This document shows positions 1 to 7,565 of a DNA stretch of 64,000 bases, in pieces. Numbering within the stretch: position 1 is the stretch's first letter; each line of letters begins with the position of its first letter. A program made the translations under genes and the position numbers. The notes beneath the pieces were generated by a model. It worked only from the letters and a program-made list of their open reading frames with translations. It ran no database searches and was not told the origin of the DNA. Location of the stretch: the NCBI RefSeq assembly GCF_023204835.1, contig NZ_CP096270.1, forward strand, positions 2,046,001 through 2,110,000, written 5' to 3'. This stretch comes from Salinarchaeum laminariae (lineage in GTDB: Archaea > Halobacteriota > Halobacteria > Halobacteriales > Salinarchaeaceae).

Positions 1-12
1 TCAGAGTATTGG

Positions 13-1329
13 TCACCGCAGATCGTCGTACGCCGCGGGCTCGAGCTCGTCGGGGTCGGAGGCTGCGGCCCGTGCTTCGGTCATGGTCATCTCGCCGAGG
101 ACCTCCTGGAAGGAGCGTTCGTCGGGGATGGCGTAGAGGTCGCAGTTGATCTCGCGGCCCGCGGCTCGCACGGTCGCGTCGAGGAGGAATGCGTGCTCCT
201 GGCTGGCGTCGAGTCGGTCGACCAGGGAGGCGAGCGTCACGGCGGCCGAATCCTCGACGAGTTCCGGCGGATCGTGCTGGATCTTCCGGTCGAGTGCGTT
301 CGCCCAGCCGTCGATGAACCCGCTGGTCATGATGTTCCCGATCTCCTCGATGGCGGAGCGATGCTGATCGGTGAGGCCGTCCTCGTCGGATTCGATCGGG
401 AGCAGTGCGTCGCCCACGGTGATTGCCGAGGCTTCATCGAAGAGGATGACGATGAACCCTCCCGGCGCCGCCTGGAGCGGTGCGACGGAGCCGATCCGAT
501 GACCCGTCGCAGCGCGTCGGGAGACGTCCTCGATCGGGACGAACGTGGTCCGGCCGACCTCGACGTCGGTCTGGATACCCGTCATCCCGCTGAGCTTGTC
601 CGCCGCCCGTCCAGCGCCGCGCTTGGTCATCTCCGTGAAGGCCGAGAGCTTCTCGATCGAGATCGGAAACTCCTGGTCCGGCACGGCCTCGCCGACGACG
701 GCCGCGAAGGAGCTCCGCTCGGGGAACATGTAGATGTGGAAGTCGATGTCCGCGTCGGGCGCGTCCGATGCCCCTGCCGGTTCGCTTCCATCGGATCCGC
801 GACCACTCTGCGGTTCGGGCCCTGGCGTCTGGAGCTGGCTCGTGAAGGTCAGCGCCGTTCGACGTTCGTCCCACGTCGGAACGCTTCCGGGGATGACGTC
901 AGCCGCTGCGCCGGCGATGTACGTCGGCGGCCCGAGCTGGAGGCGCGTGTCGAAGTGGTTTGCCCAGGCGTCGACGAACCCACCGATCATGATGTTCGAG
1001 ACCTCGCTGACGGTGCTCCGGTCGAGGGTCGCGTCGACGTCGTCCCAGTGGGCAGGGACGATCCGTTCGAGGAGTCGGCCAGCACTCTCACGGTCGAAGA
1101 CGAGCACGATCGAGCCCTCCATCCCACCCTCGAACCCGATCTCGACGCCGACGAACGTCGCGCCGCTGTCGAAGCGATCCGCGATGTCGCCTACGGGCAC
1201 GAGATCTGCACTCGTGGTGCCGACGGTCGTCTCGGTGTCGCTGAGCTGTGAGAGCGATTTGGCGGCGCTGCTGGCACCCCGATTTGCGAGCTCGTTGAAC
1301 GTGCCGAGCGTCTTGAGATCGACGCGCAT
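13..1329 (-). CDS. cheC: CheC-family chemotaxis protein with two CheC repeats
   Basis: Predicted cytoplasmic CheY-P phosphatase or adaptor of the taxis system, 438 aa. Two homologous CheC repeats are visible, residues about 1-200 and 240-438. Each carries the family's Glu-x-x-Asn helix followed by a downstream Pro: EVSNIMIGG near residue 109 and EEIGNIMTSG in the second half. A Gly/Ser/Asp-rich linker joins them. Single-repeat CheC proteins are about 200 aa, so this is a tandem fusion. The frame stays open upstream into cheY, but the ATG at 1329 (MRVDLKTL) lies 2 bp after the cheY stop and begins the first repeat, so I use it. It is probably cotranscribed with cheY. The phosphatase assignment is family knowledge; activity of each repeat is inference. 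Confidence 0.85.
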   Translation of the reverse strand: MRVDLKTLGTFNELANRGASSAAKSLSQLSDTETTVGTTSADLVPVGDIADRFDSGATFVGVEIGFEGGMEGSIVLVFDRESAGRLLERIVPAHWDDVDATLDRSTVSEVSNIMIGGFVDAWANHFDTRLQLGPPTYIAGAAADVIPGSVPTWDERRTALTFTSQLQTPGPEPQSGRGSDGSEPAGASDAPDADIDFHIYMFPERSSFAAVVGEAVPDQEFPISIEKLSAFTEMTKRGAGRAADKLSGMTGIQTDVEVGRTTFVPIEDVSRRAATGHRIGSVAPLQAAPGGFIVILFDEASAITVGDALLPIESDEDGLTDQHRSAIEEIGNIMTSGFIDGWANALDRKIQHDPPELVEDSAAVTLASLVDRLDASQEHAFLLDATVRAAGREINCDLYAIPDERSFQEVLGEMTMTEARAAASDPDELEPAAYDDLR

Positions 1330-1331
1330 GG

Positions 1332-1694
1332 TCAGGCGTTTACGGCGTCGTCGATCGCTTCGAGGACGTTTGGCTTCTGGAAAGGTTTCGTGATGTAGCC
1401 GTCTGCGCCGGCCTTGATCGCCTCCTTCATCATCTCTTCCTGTTCGACGGAGGTGCACATGATGACGCTCGTGCCCGGGCCCTCTTCTTTGATCTCCGCC
1501 GTCGCGTCGATGCCGTCGCGGATCGGCATCGCGATGTCCATCATCACGACGTTCGGCTCGGACTCTTTGTACCGTTCGACTGCTTCCACGCCGTTCTCTG
1601 CTTCGCCCACGATCTGATGTTCTTCATCGAGAATTTCCCGCAGGAGGTTTCGCATGAAGTCCGAATCGTCGACGATCAACACGTTCTCTGCCAT
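1332..1694 (-). CDS. cheY: Chemotaxis response regulator CheY
   Basis: A single receiver domain of 120 aa with no output domain, as in CheY. The acidic pair is seen in LIVDDSDFMRN, the phospho-acceptor Asp in VVMMDIAMP, the switch Thr/Ser in IMCTSVEQEE, and the conserved Lys in YITKPFQK. In haloarchaea CheY-P acts on the archaellum motor through CheF-type adaptors, and both cheF-like genes lie within 4 kb here. The ATG at 1694 is 31 nt or less behind a TATA-like CTTAAG, which fits a leaderless transcript. It is followed directly by cheC. Confidence 0.95.
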   Translation of the reverse strand: MAENVLIVDDSDFMRNLLREILDEEHQIVGEAENGVEAVERYKESEPNVVMMDIAMPIRDGIDATAEIKEEGPGTSVIMCTSVEQEEMMKEAIKAGADGYITKPFQKPNVLEAIDDAVNA

Positions 1695-1722
1695 CGGTTG
1701 CCCGTTCTTTTACCGACCGGCT

Positions 1723-1729
1723 CTTAAGC
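1723..1729 (-). promoter_or_regulatory. TATA-like element of cheY
   Basis: On the minus strand this reads CTTAAGA, about 29-32 nt before the cheY ATG, the expected distance for a leaderless haloarchaeal transcript. Confidence 0.45.
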
Positions 1730-1747
1730 GTATCCGCCCCGTTATCA

Positions 1748-1762
1748 CGCGATAAAATCGCG
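1748..1762. repeat. Perfect inverted repeat between the archaellum gene and cheY
   Basis: CGCGAT, three bases, ATCGCG. It sits upstream of the cheY TATA element and about 140 bp after the archaellum gene stop. It could be an operator for cheY or a short hairpin ending the upstream transcript. Confidence 0.4.
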
Positions 1763-1899
1763 GTTGCGTTCCAGCAGTTTCGATAAGGGCGATGATATGT
1801 CTGGAGGTGAGTCACTGGGGCGGATGAGTTGGACCAATCGCCCTGGTAGAATGGAGAGTGCGGCTCGCCTCTCAGCAAACAGACACGAACGCGCTCAAC

Positions 1900-3399
1900 T
1901 CAGCGCTGCAGCCAGCGGTTGTCGCCGTCGTCCCACGACGCGAGGACGTTCTCCTGTAAGTCGCCGGTGATCCGGGCGACGTAGCGCAGACTCGTGGTGT
2001 GGTGATCCATGGTGAGTGCGCCGGACTCGCCCTCGTCGTCGGCTGCTTCCGGGTGGCCGTCCACGAACTCGCGGAGCTGGTCGGCGGCGCGGTGGCCGAT
2101 CCAGCCGACGTTCTCGTAGTAGGTGATCGCCCGGTGTGCGCCCGCGGGGCTGCTCTCGGTCACCAGGAACTCGACCCACTCCATGACGAGCAGGTCGGAG
2201 ACGTAGCCGGAGGGGAGCTCCCTGAGGTAGGGCTTCTCGCCACCCGCTCCGCCCGCGACCGGCTGTCTCGCACCGTTCCGGGGAGGGGCACGCGAGGCGG
2301 GCTGGGCCGCGGGCTGCGCGGGGGGCTGGTGCGCACCAGCGCCTTGGCCCTCCGCAGGATCCTCTGCCTCGTCGAAGAGGCCGTCGACCCGCCCCTCGTC
2401 GACGTCGTCGCTTGCCTCCGCTTGGGCGCCCTCGTCGGATACGTCCGGGGCTTCGGCCGCCTCCTCTTCGGCCTCGCTCTCCTCGTCAGGGGCCTCGGCG
2501 TCGTCCTCTGCATTTTCTTCTTCCTCATCCTCCTCACTCCATTCAGCGCCTTCCTCGTACTCCTCGCGGAGTTCGTCGAAGCTCTTTGCGCCGCCCTCAT
2601 CGTCCGTCGGTGCGTCGTCGCTCTGTGCCATTGGTTCGTCGTCCTCCTCGTCCGCGTCGGCCAGTTCCTCCCCTTCACCCTCACTCTGCTCCGCCTCCTC
2701 TTCCTCCACCTCGTCGATCTCTTCTTCGTCCTCGAAGTCGTCGTCGAAGAACTCCTCGGCATCGGCGTCGGTGACGTCTGGGTCGAGGTTTTCAGACTCG
2801 GCTTCCTCCTCGTCGTCCTGGTCGAAGAGGCCGAGCGAGGACCCTTCAGCCCCAGCGAATCCGCTGCCGCCCCCGTTCTCGTCGACGAAGGGATTGACTC
2901 CCTTGGTCACCATCTTGTAGATGTCGAGCAGTTTCCGAACGTTCTCCTCGATGTCGTCGACGGACTCGCTTATCTGCTCGTTCTCGGTTCTGACTGTCGA
3001 GACCGTCGACGAGATGCTCGATACTTCGTCTTCGAGCTCGTCCATTCGCCCCTCTAGTTCACGCACCTGTGCACTGCCGCCCCCACCGTCGCCATCGTCG
3101 TCCATCCCGCCGACGTCGAAATCGTCGAACGCGTCGTCCCCGCCGTCGTCGAAAGCGAACTCGTCGCCACCGTCGTCGCCGCCGACGAGACCACCATCGC
3201 CGGCGGTTTCGGGCTCGTCGAACATCCCGCTCCCGGCGTCCTCGGACGGCTGATCGGCCGATTCCGGCGACTCGTCGTCACCGAGGATCCAGTCAGTAAC
3301 GCCCAGTAGCCCGATCGCCGCGAGCGAGCCCAGGGCAACCGTCGGGCTCGCGATCGCGACCGCAGCGTCACCGACAGGTGCGGGATCGAGCGCCAGCAT
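1900..3399 (-). CDS. arlCE: Archaellum protein, fused ArlC and ArlD/E domains
   Basis: Motor-base protein of the archaellum, 499 aa. After a hydrophobic stretch (about residues 10-35) comes a Gly/Asp-rich region, then a coiled-coil ArlC-type domain (about 110-175) ending in LLDIYKMVTKGVNPFVDE, then about 200 residues dominated by Asp and Glu, and a C-terminal ArlD/E domain starting at KPYLRELPSGYVSDLLVMEW. ArlC and ArlD/E proteins form the cytosolic ring that receives the CheY/CheF signal. I prefer the ATG at 3399; an in-frame GTG at 3426 would add nine residues. No other arl gene lies in the window, so the rest of the cluster must be elsewhere or beyond the left edge. The hydrophobic N-terminus may be membrane-associated. 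Confidence 0.8.
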   Translation of the reverse strand: MLALDPAPVGDAAVAIASPTVALGSLAAIGLLGVTDWILGDDESPESADQPSEDAGSGMFDEPETAGDGGLVGGDDGGDEFAFDDGGDDAFDDFDVGGMDDDGDGGGGSAQVRELEGRMDELEDEVSSISSTVSTVRTENEQISESVDDIEENVRKLLDIYKMVTKGVNPFVDENGGGSGFAGAEGSSLGLFDQDDEEEAESENLDPDVTDADAEEFFDDDFEDEEEIDEVEEEEAEQSEGEGEELADADEEDDEPMAQSDDAPTDDEGGAKSFDELREEYEEGAEWSEEDEEEENAEDDAEAPDEESEAEEEAAEAPDVSDEGAQAEASDDVDEGRVDGLFDEAEDPAEGQGAGAHQPPAQPAAQPASRAPPRNGARQPVAGGAGGEKPYLRELPSGYVSDLLVMEWVEFLVTESSPAGAHRAITYYENVGWIGHRAADQLREFVDGHPEAADDEGESGALTMDHHTTSLRYVARITGDLQENVLASWDDGDNRWLQR

Positions 3400-3428
3400 T
3401 GTACTGTAAAGGGGTCCGATTATCACTT

Positions 3429-3436
3429 CAATATTT
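3429..3436 (-). promoter_or_regulatory. TATA-like element of the archaellum gene
   Basis: AAATATTG on the minus strand, about 33 nt before the ATG at 3399, giving a leader of under 12 nt. Confidence 0.4.
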
Positions 3437-3608
3437 CGGCTGTTTTTCCGACATTCAGTTGCTCTCTCTGCCGAATCTCGGATGTTCTCCCCTCTCGACT
3501 CGGCGATCGATCGATCAATCGTAGCGCCGCTATCGATCGATTATCCCTTTGTACGATCGTCTGTTGGGAGATTTCTTCGACGCGTAGCCAGAGATTCTTA
3601 TGCCGCGA

Positions 3609-3628
3609 AATTATCTACAGGGATAATT
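3609..3628. repeat. AT-rich inverted repeat, candidate operator
   Basis: AATTATC, six bases, GATAATT: a perfect 7-bp dyad in an otherwise GC-rich genome, in the middle of the divergent region between the archaellum and cheF genes. Centre-to-centre spacing of about 13 bp suits a dimeric regulator. Confidence 0.5.
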
Positions 3629-3741
3629 CTATATGCCGACAGATCGCGGGATGCCAGGAGCCGTGACCTCGTCCTCACAGGTGGCGGACCGATTACGAAC
3701 GAGGGTCGGGTCGGGGCACGGCGTCTCGATGGTGCCGGAAC

Positions 3742-3748
3742 TGATATG
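3742..3748 (+). promoter_or_regulatory. TATA-like element of the first cheF gene
   Basis: TGATATG about 35 nt before the ATG at 3780. Between the two is a short dyad, GTGGC six bases GCCAC (3756-3771), that could bind a repressor. Confidence 0.35.
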
Positions 3749-3779
3749 TGACGCCGTGGCGAATCGGCCACGAACGTCG

Positions 3780-4694
3780 ATGTCCGGATCCGTGGTCGCG
3801 GATTTCGTCGCCGAAGCCATCTACGATGGCGCCGACAGCGACGAGCCGTTGCAGGCCAGAGTCCTCCTCTCGGAGGACCAGTTGGTGCTCGCCAGCGACA
3901 GCGGCCGGACCGTCATCGACCTCGACGACGTGTTCGACGTCGTCGTGAGCAAGATCCCTGAGGACCTCGGCAGCTTCTTCGATCAGTCCGTTCTGGTCGC
4001 ATATTCCGTCGGTGACGACCGCCGGACTGCGGTAATCCGGGGCGAACACGACCGCATCGATCGGTTCGCACTCTTTCTGTACAAGGCGATCCTCCGCGGC
4101 CATCCTGCCGAGATTCGACATCCCGCTCGTGAGGGCGGACGCGTCCGCGAAACCGACACCGAACAGGTCTCGGTCGTGCCACGCGAGGATTCGCTCCGAT
4201 TCCGAGGCGAGGCGGTGGATCTGGTCATTTCGCTCGACGACGTCGTCGGCGTCGAGTACCGTCGACGCGAGGGTGGGAACGGCCGTCCTCTTCTGGGGGT
4301 TCGCCACCGGGACGGTGACGCCACCGTGACGACCGAGATTCGTCACGATACGTCGAGCAGACTGAACGTTCTGGCACGGATCCTCCGCTCGGAGTACTAC
4401 CGGGCCGACGAAATCCTCGCGGACGTCGAACTCGACGACGTCGAGAAGCGAACGCTCGTCGCACTCTACGCGGGCGTCGCGGTCGATTCGTTACCGCGAG
4501 TCCTCTCCGAGCCCGATCGCGCCGTCGGCGCCGATCGACGGGCCGGTGCTGACGAAGCCGAGGAATCGATCGACATTCCGGCGGTGCTCACAAAGCTAGC
4601 GGACGAAGGACTCGTCGCCGACGCCGACACCGGTGCGCTCACTCACGACGGCGCGCTGGTCGCTATTCACCGGCTCGACGACGTGGAGTCCTGA
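3780..4694 (+). CDS. cheF: CheF-like archaellum taxis adaptor
   Basis: A 304-aa DUF439/CheF-type protein. CheF proteins are archaea-specific adaptors connecting CheY, CheC and CheD to the archaellum switch. The N-terminus after the chosen ATG (MSGSVVADFVAEAIYDG) and the LLSEDQLVLAS / TVIDLDDVFDV segments follow the same pattern as the convergent neighbour (RVLLSSERLVLAG / RTIQLENVDEF). The C-terminal third resembles a winged-helix-like unit (EKRTLVALYAGV... IPAVLTKLADEGL), again matched in the neighbour. The frame is open from an ATG at 3633, but the extra 49 residues look non-conserved and would overrun the promoter-like element, so I start at 3780. The stop is 20 bp from the stop of the other cheF. 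Confidence 0.75.
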   Translation: MSGSVVADFVAEAIYDGADSDEPLQARVLLSEDQLVLASDSGRTVIDLDDVFDVVVSKIPEDLGSFFDQSVLVAYSVGDDRRTAVIRGEHDRIDRFALFLYKAILRGHPAEIRHPAREGGRVRETDTEQVSVVPREDSLRFRGEAVDLVISLDDVVGVEYRRREGGNGRPLLGVRHRDGDATVTTEIRHDTSSRLNVLARILRSEYYRADEILADVELDDVEKRTLVALYAGVAVDSLPRVLSEPDRAVGADRRAGADEAEESIDIPAVLTKLADEGLVADADTGALTHDGALVAIHRLDDVES

Positions 4695-4714
4695 CCGCTG
4701 GCAGCTACGAGACG

Positions 4715-5599
4715 CTACTCGTCGTCCATCGCACCGCCCGCGATCTTGCGCCCGCGCGCGGTGAGTTCGACTTCTAAACGGGTGCGGACCTCGTTGAGCG
4801 CGTCGAGATCGACGAGTCGCTGGTAGATCTCTTCGACGCGGTCGACCTCCATGTCGACGAACTCCGGAATCTCGAACGGAGAGACGCCGGAGTGTAGCGC
4901 CATCAAGACCTGTTTCTCGTCGACCGTAAGCTCGACGCCGATCGCGGAGCGCGCCTCTCCCTCACGCAGCAAGGATTCGAGGAATCGGACTTGCCGGTCG
5001 GTCCCGGAGAGGTAGGTCTGGACGCTCGTGCCGTCGTCCTTCGAGTGTTCGACTTTGAGCACGCGCCGTTCCTCCGCGTCGAGATTGCCGACCGAAAGCG
5101 TCTGCTCGGCTGCGGTGAGCTCCGAGATGTCGTCGAGTTCGACTTCCGCGAGCGTGCCGTTGGTCAGTGCCACGTTGAGGACGTCGGTCTCGGTCTTGAG
5201 CTGTGCCGTATGCCACTCAGTCCCCTGGAGGACGCCGCCTTCGACCGCGGGGTGGCGTGCGAAGACGCGTTCGTGATCGAGCAGTGCGCTATAGAGCTTC
5301 CCCTCGAGCGCCTCGGGGTCAGCTGCAGTGGTGACGAGGAGGACCTGTTCGCCAATGCGTACGCTCGTATAGTGTGAGACTCTCGTAATGGCCTGATTGA
5401 CGTCGTACCGGCCGCCAAACTCGTCGACGTTCTCCAGTTGGATCGTTCTGGTCCCTTCGTTGCCCGCGAGGACGAGCCGCTCGCTCGAGAGCAAAACCCG
5501 TCCTTCGATCCAGTTGGCATCGTCGATGGTCCGGCCGTCCTTGACCACCTGGAGAAATCGGCCGGTACCATCCAGCAGGATGCGCTCTGTTCGACTCAT
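4715..5599 (-). CDS. cheF: CheF-like archaellum taxis adaptor, second copy
   Basis: A 294-aa DUF439/CheF-type protein. It begins MSRTERILLDGTGRFLQVV, followed by a pattern of short beta strands (WIEGRVLLSSERLVLAG) and a C-terminal helical segment VDEKQVLMALHSGVSPFEIP that parallels EKRTLVALYAGVAVDSLP in the gene at 3780. The two genes are therefore paralogues in a tail-to-tail pair. A convergent pair of this family between che and fla genes is also known in Halobacterium. This copy is less interrupted by low-complexity sequence and is the better candidate for the canonical CheF. Upstream, same strand, is the small DUF5802-type gene. Confidence 0.85.
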   Translation of the reverse strand: MSRTERILLDGTGRFLQVVKDGRTIDDANWIEGRVLLSSERLVLAGNEGTRTIQLENVDEFGGRYDVNQAITRVSHYTSVRIGEQVLLVTTAADPEALEGKLYSALLDHERVFARHPAVEGGVLQGTEWHTAQLKTETDVLNVALTNGTLAEVELDDISELTAAEQTLSVGNLDAEERRVLKVEHSKDDGTSVQTYLSGTDRQVRFLESLLREGEARSAIGVELTVDEKQVLMALHSGVSPFEIPEFVDMEVDRVEEIYQRLVDLDALNEVRTRLEVELTARGRKIAGGAMDDE

Positions 5600-5698
5600 G
5601 CAGGCCGCTCGCTCGGAGGGTTGTGGTACTGCAATAATAGCGCTTGCGGCGGGTCGGTGCTGAGGTGTCGCTCAGGAAGTGGGTCGGACACCCACCCA

Positions 5699-6055
5699 CT
5701 ACGTAGGCGTACCGCCGTCCCGGCCGGTGATCCGCAGGAGCTGCTTCGCGCGGTCGGCCTTGGCGAGGAAGACTTCGGTCAGTGCTGGTGGGTTCTCGAT
5801 GCGCGTCTCGTCGACCATGGACTCGGGCAACAGCAGTGTGTCCCGTGGCACGCCGTCCTCACCGTGCACGGGAACGTGTTGCTCGTGGATTTTCATGACG
5901 AGCGGGGCGTCGAGTCGTTCGAGCCCCTCACCGCTCGCGTAGAGCTCGCGGTTGACGTGTTCGTGCTGCTCACGGTCGATCACAGCCGCGTTTTCGTCGG
6001 TCGGCTGCACGTACAGCCGGCCGAGGTAGTAGCCGCTCGAGAACTCCTCGAACAT
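5699..6055 (-). CDS. DUF5802-type small haloarchaeal protein
   Basis: A 118-aa acidic protein starting MFEEFSSGYYLGRLYVQP, which matches the start I recall for the uncharacterised haloarchaeal DUF5802 family. There is no signal peptide or membrane segment. The start is the ATG at 6055; a TTG three codons upstream is less likely. It lies 99 bp ahead of cheF on the same strand, so a link to taxis or the archaellum is possible but rests only on position. Function unknown. Confidence 0.7.
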   Translation of the reverse strand: MFEEFSSGYYLGRLYVQPTDENAAVIDREQHEHVNRELYASGEGLERLDAPLVMKIHEQHVPVHGEDGVPRDTLLLPESMVDETRIENPPALTEVFLAKADRAKQLLRITGRDGGTPT

Positions 6056-6104
6056 GTGGTACAACTATGCTAACGAATCACATGCATATGAACGTGTCCG
6101 CCAA

Positions 6105-6114
6105 GGTTTATGTA
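6105..6114 (-). promoter_or_regulatory. TATA-like element of the DUF5802-type gene
   Basis: TACATAAACC on the minus strand, about 55 nt upstream of the ATG at 6055, implying a leader near 28 nt. Confidence 0.35.
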
Positions 6115-6469
6115 GCATCTCAATGCCATGGATCTCGTTTCGGTGGATTACCTGGTAACGGGCGTCGAAAGCGACCACCGATCGACGCCGGGTGGCCGTC
6201 GACCATCGGAGTGTTCTGCTCACAGCAGGGTGCCTGTCGAGGATCGTACCGAGGAACAGATCAGCGTCGGTTCCCATTTTCACCCCACGCTCGCCAACGC
6301 TCCATACGCAAACACTCTCATCCACAAACTCTCAGTCACACTGGCTCAGATTCCGTCTCCGAACATCTCCCAACGGTACTTCGGGAATAACGGCTAAGAA
6401 TCGTTAATAAACGCTCTCGGGCACGTAGCGGGTTCTTTCGGCAGTTCGTGAACGATCGGAACGAACACC

Positions 6470-6478
6470 GTTATTTTT
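6470..6478 (+). promoter_or_regulatory. TATA-like element of the secreted repeat protein
   Basis: GTTATTTTT centred about 23 nt before the ATG at 6497, consistent with a leaderless or nearly leaderless transcript. Confidence 0.4.
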
Positions 6479-6496
6479 GCAGTATGGGCCCCTGGC

Positions 6497-7459
6497 ATGG
6501 TGTACATGCGAACTCGCGTCGCCCTCGTCCTCTGTCTCCTGGCCGTAGCTGCACTCGCCGTCGCGCTCCCTGCAGTCGCTCAGGACGACACAACGGGCAC
6601 CGAGAACGGTAGCGTCGACAACGTCACGCTCGGCCAGTCGATCTCCGGATTCATGCAATCGACTGAAGCCAGCACCGAGGGGGATGTCGATCAGGGCGTC
6701 TACCAGGCGAAGTACGCTGCTGCGAATCAGACCGAGAAGGCGGCGCTCGTCGAGGCCCAGACGAACGATCTCGCGAACCGACTCGCAGCCATCGAGGAGC
6801 GCGTTGAGAATCTCAAAAGCCAGCGGGAGAACATGTCTCCGACGGCCTACCGCGCGCAAATCAGTGGTGCGGCCGCCCAGCTTCAGTCGATCGAATCGAG
6901 CGTGAACGCGACCGAAACGGACGCGATCGCCTCCGGCGTGAACACGAGCAAGCTCGAGACGCTCCGACAGAACGCTAGCGAGCTCTCCGGTCAGCAGGTC
7001 GCATCGATCGCACGCGGTCTCGCGGGCGCCTCCAACGGGGGTCCGCCAGAGAACCCCGGGAACGGGCAGGGGCCACCGAACGGCACTCCGGGCGAATCGG
7101 GAAACGGACCGCCTGACGATCCGGGCGAGGGAGCGGGGAACGGATCTACTGGCGCTGGAAACGGCACCAATTCCGGGAACGGAACGGGGCCCAACACTGG
7201 CACGGGAAACGGGGCCGGAGCGGGTAACGGCAACGGAAACGGTGCGAATACCGGGAACGGGAACGGCCCCGACGCCGGCAACAGAAACGGTGCGAATACC
7301 GGGAACGGGAACGGCCCCGACGCCGGCAACGGAAACGGTGCGAATACCGGGAACGGGAACGGCCCCGACGCTGGCAACGGAAACGGCCCAGGCAGTAGTG
7401 GTGGAAACGGACATTCCGGCGTGGGTGCCCTGATCGCGACGCTCGCGGCCCTCGTATGA
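6497..7459 (+). CDS. Secreted protein with Asn/Gly-rich tandem repeats
   Basis: A 320-aa exported protein of unknown function. Residues 1-28 form a Sec-type signal peptide (basic MRTRVALV, a hydrophobic core, then ending near PAVAQ). Residues about 30-175 are Gln/Asn/Ala-rich and likely helical, with a coiled-coil-like IEERVENLKSQREN. From about residue 180 the protein is built of Gly, Asn, Pro, Asp and Thr, including three near-identical 16-residue units (GANTGNGNGPDAGN). It ends in a short hydrophobic tail, GVGALIATLAALV, with no basic residue after it. Several N-x-S/T sites could be glycosylated. The next gene on the same strand is an ArsR-like regulator 106 bp away. Confidence 0.75.
   Translation: MVYMRTRVALVLCLLAVAALAVALPAVAQDDTTGTENGSVDNVTLGQSISGFMQSTEASTEGDVDQGVYQAKYAAANQTEKAALVEAQTNDLANRLAAIEERVENLKSQRENMSPTAYRAQISGAAAQLQSIESSVNATETDAIASGVNTSKLETLRQNASELSGQQVASIARGLAGASNGGPPENPGNGQGPPNGTPGESGNGPPDDPGEGAGNGSTGAGNGTNSGNGTGPNTGTGNGAGAGNGNGNGANTGNGNGPDAGNRNGANTGNGNGPDAGNGNGANTGNGNGPDAGNGNGPGSSGGNGHSGVGALIATLAALV
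7241..7384 (+). repeat. Three 48-bp in-frame tandem repeats
   Basis: Three consecutive 48-bp units starting at 7241, 7289 and 7337 and differing at only a few bases. Each encodes 16 residues within the Asn/Gly-rich region of the secreted protein. The near-identity suggests recent expansion by slippage or unequal recombination. The array is coding and has no spacers, so it is not CRISPR. Confidence 0.85.
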
Positions 7460-7565
7460 TGGCCGCAGAGTAACTCTGTCCTGCGGTCAGGAGTCGTCGC
7501 ACTCGTGGGATTCGCACGATCCGTGCAGACACCCTTTTGCCGCCAGGGTCGCAAACTACGAGTAG

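Larger units (their letters stand above)
3400..3779. other. Divergent intergenic region between archaellum and cheF genes
   Basis: About 380 bp without a convincing gene. It is less GC-rich than its surroundings and holds promoter-like elements for both flanking genes. It also has an ATCGATCGAT-type sequence repeated in both orientations near 3506-3541, and an AT-rich 7-6-7 inverted repeat at 3609-3628. A frame in phase with cheF is open from 3633, but its first 49 residues look non-conserved. Confidence 0.6.
6056..6496. other. Intergenic region, divergent promoters only
   Basis: About 440 bp with lower GC content than the flanks. I find no open frame with haloarchaeal codon use. It contains TATA-like elements for the genes on both sides (6105-6114 minus, 6470-6478 plus) and otherwise no RNA gene or repeat that I can recognise. 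Confidence 0.55.

Noticed and set aside
3633..3779. N-terminal 49-residue extension of the first CheF
   Set aside because: The residues look unconserved and a TATA-like element lies within this stretch, so the ATG at 3780 is preferred.
6065..6325. An 86-codon minus-strand frame in the gap before the secreted repeat protein
   Set aside because: No promoter fits, the composition is unlike the neighbouring acidic proteins, and no motif is present.
7241..7384. CRISPR array
   Set aside because: The three 48-bp units are directly adjacent without spacers, are in frame, and encode a protein repeat.
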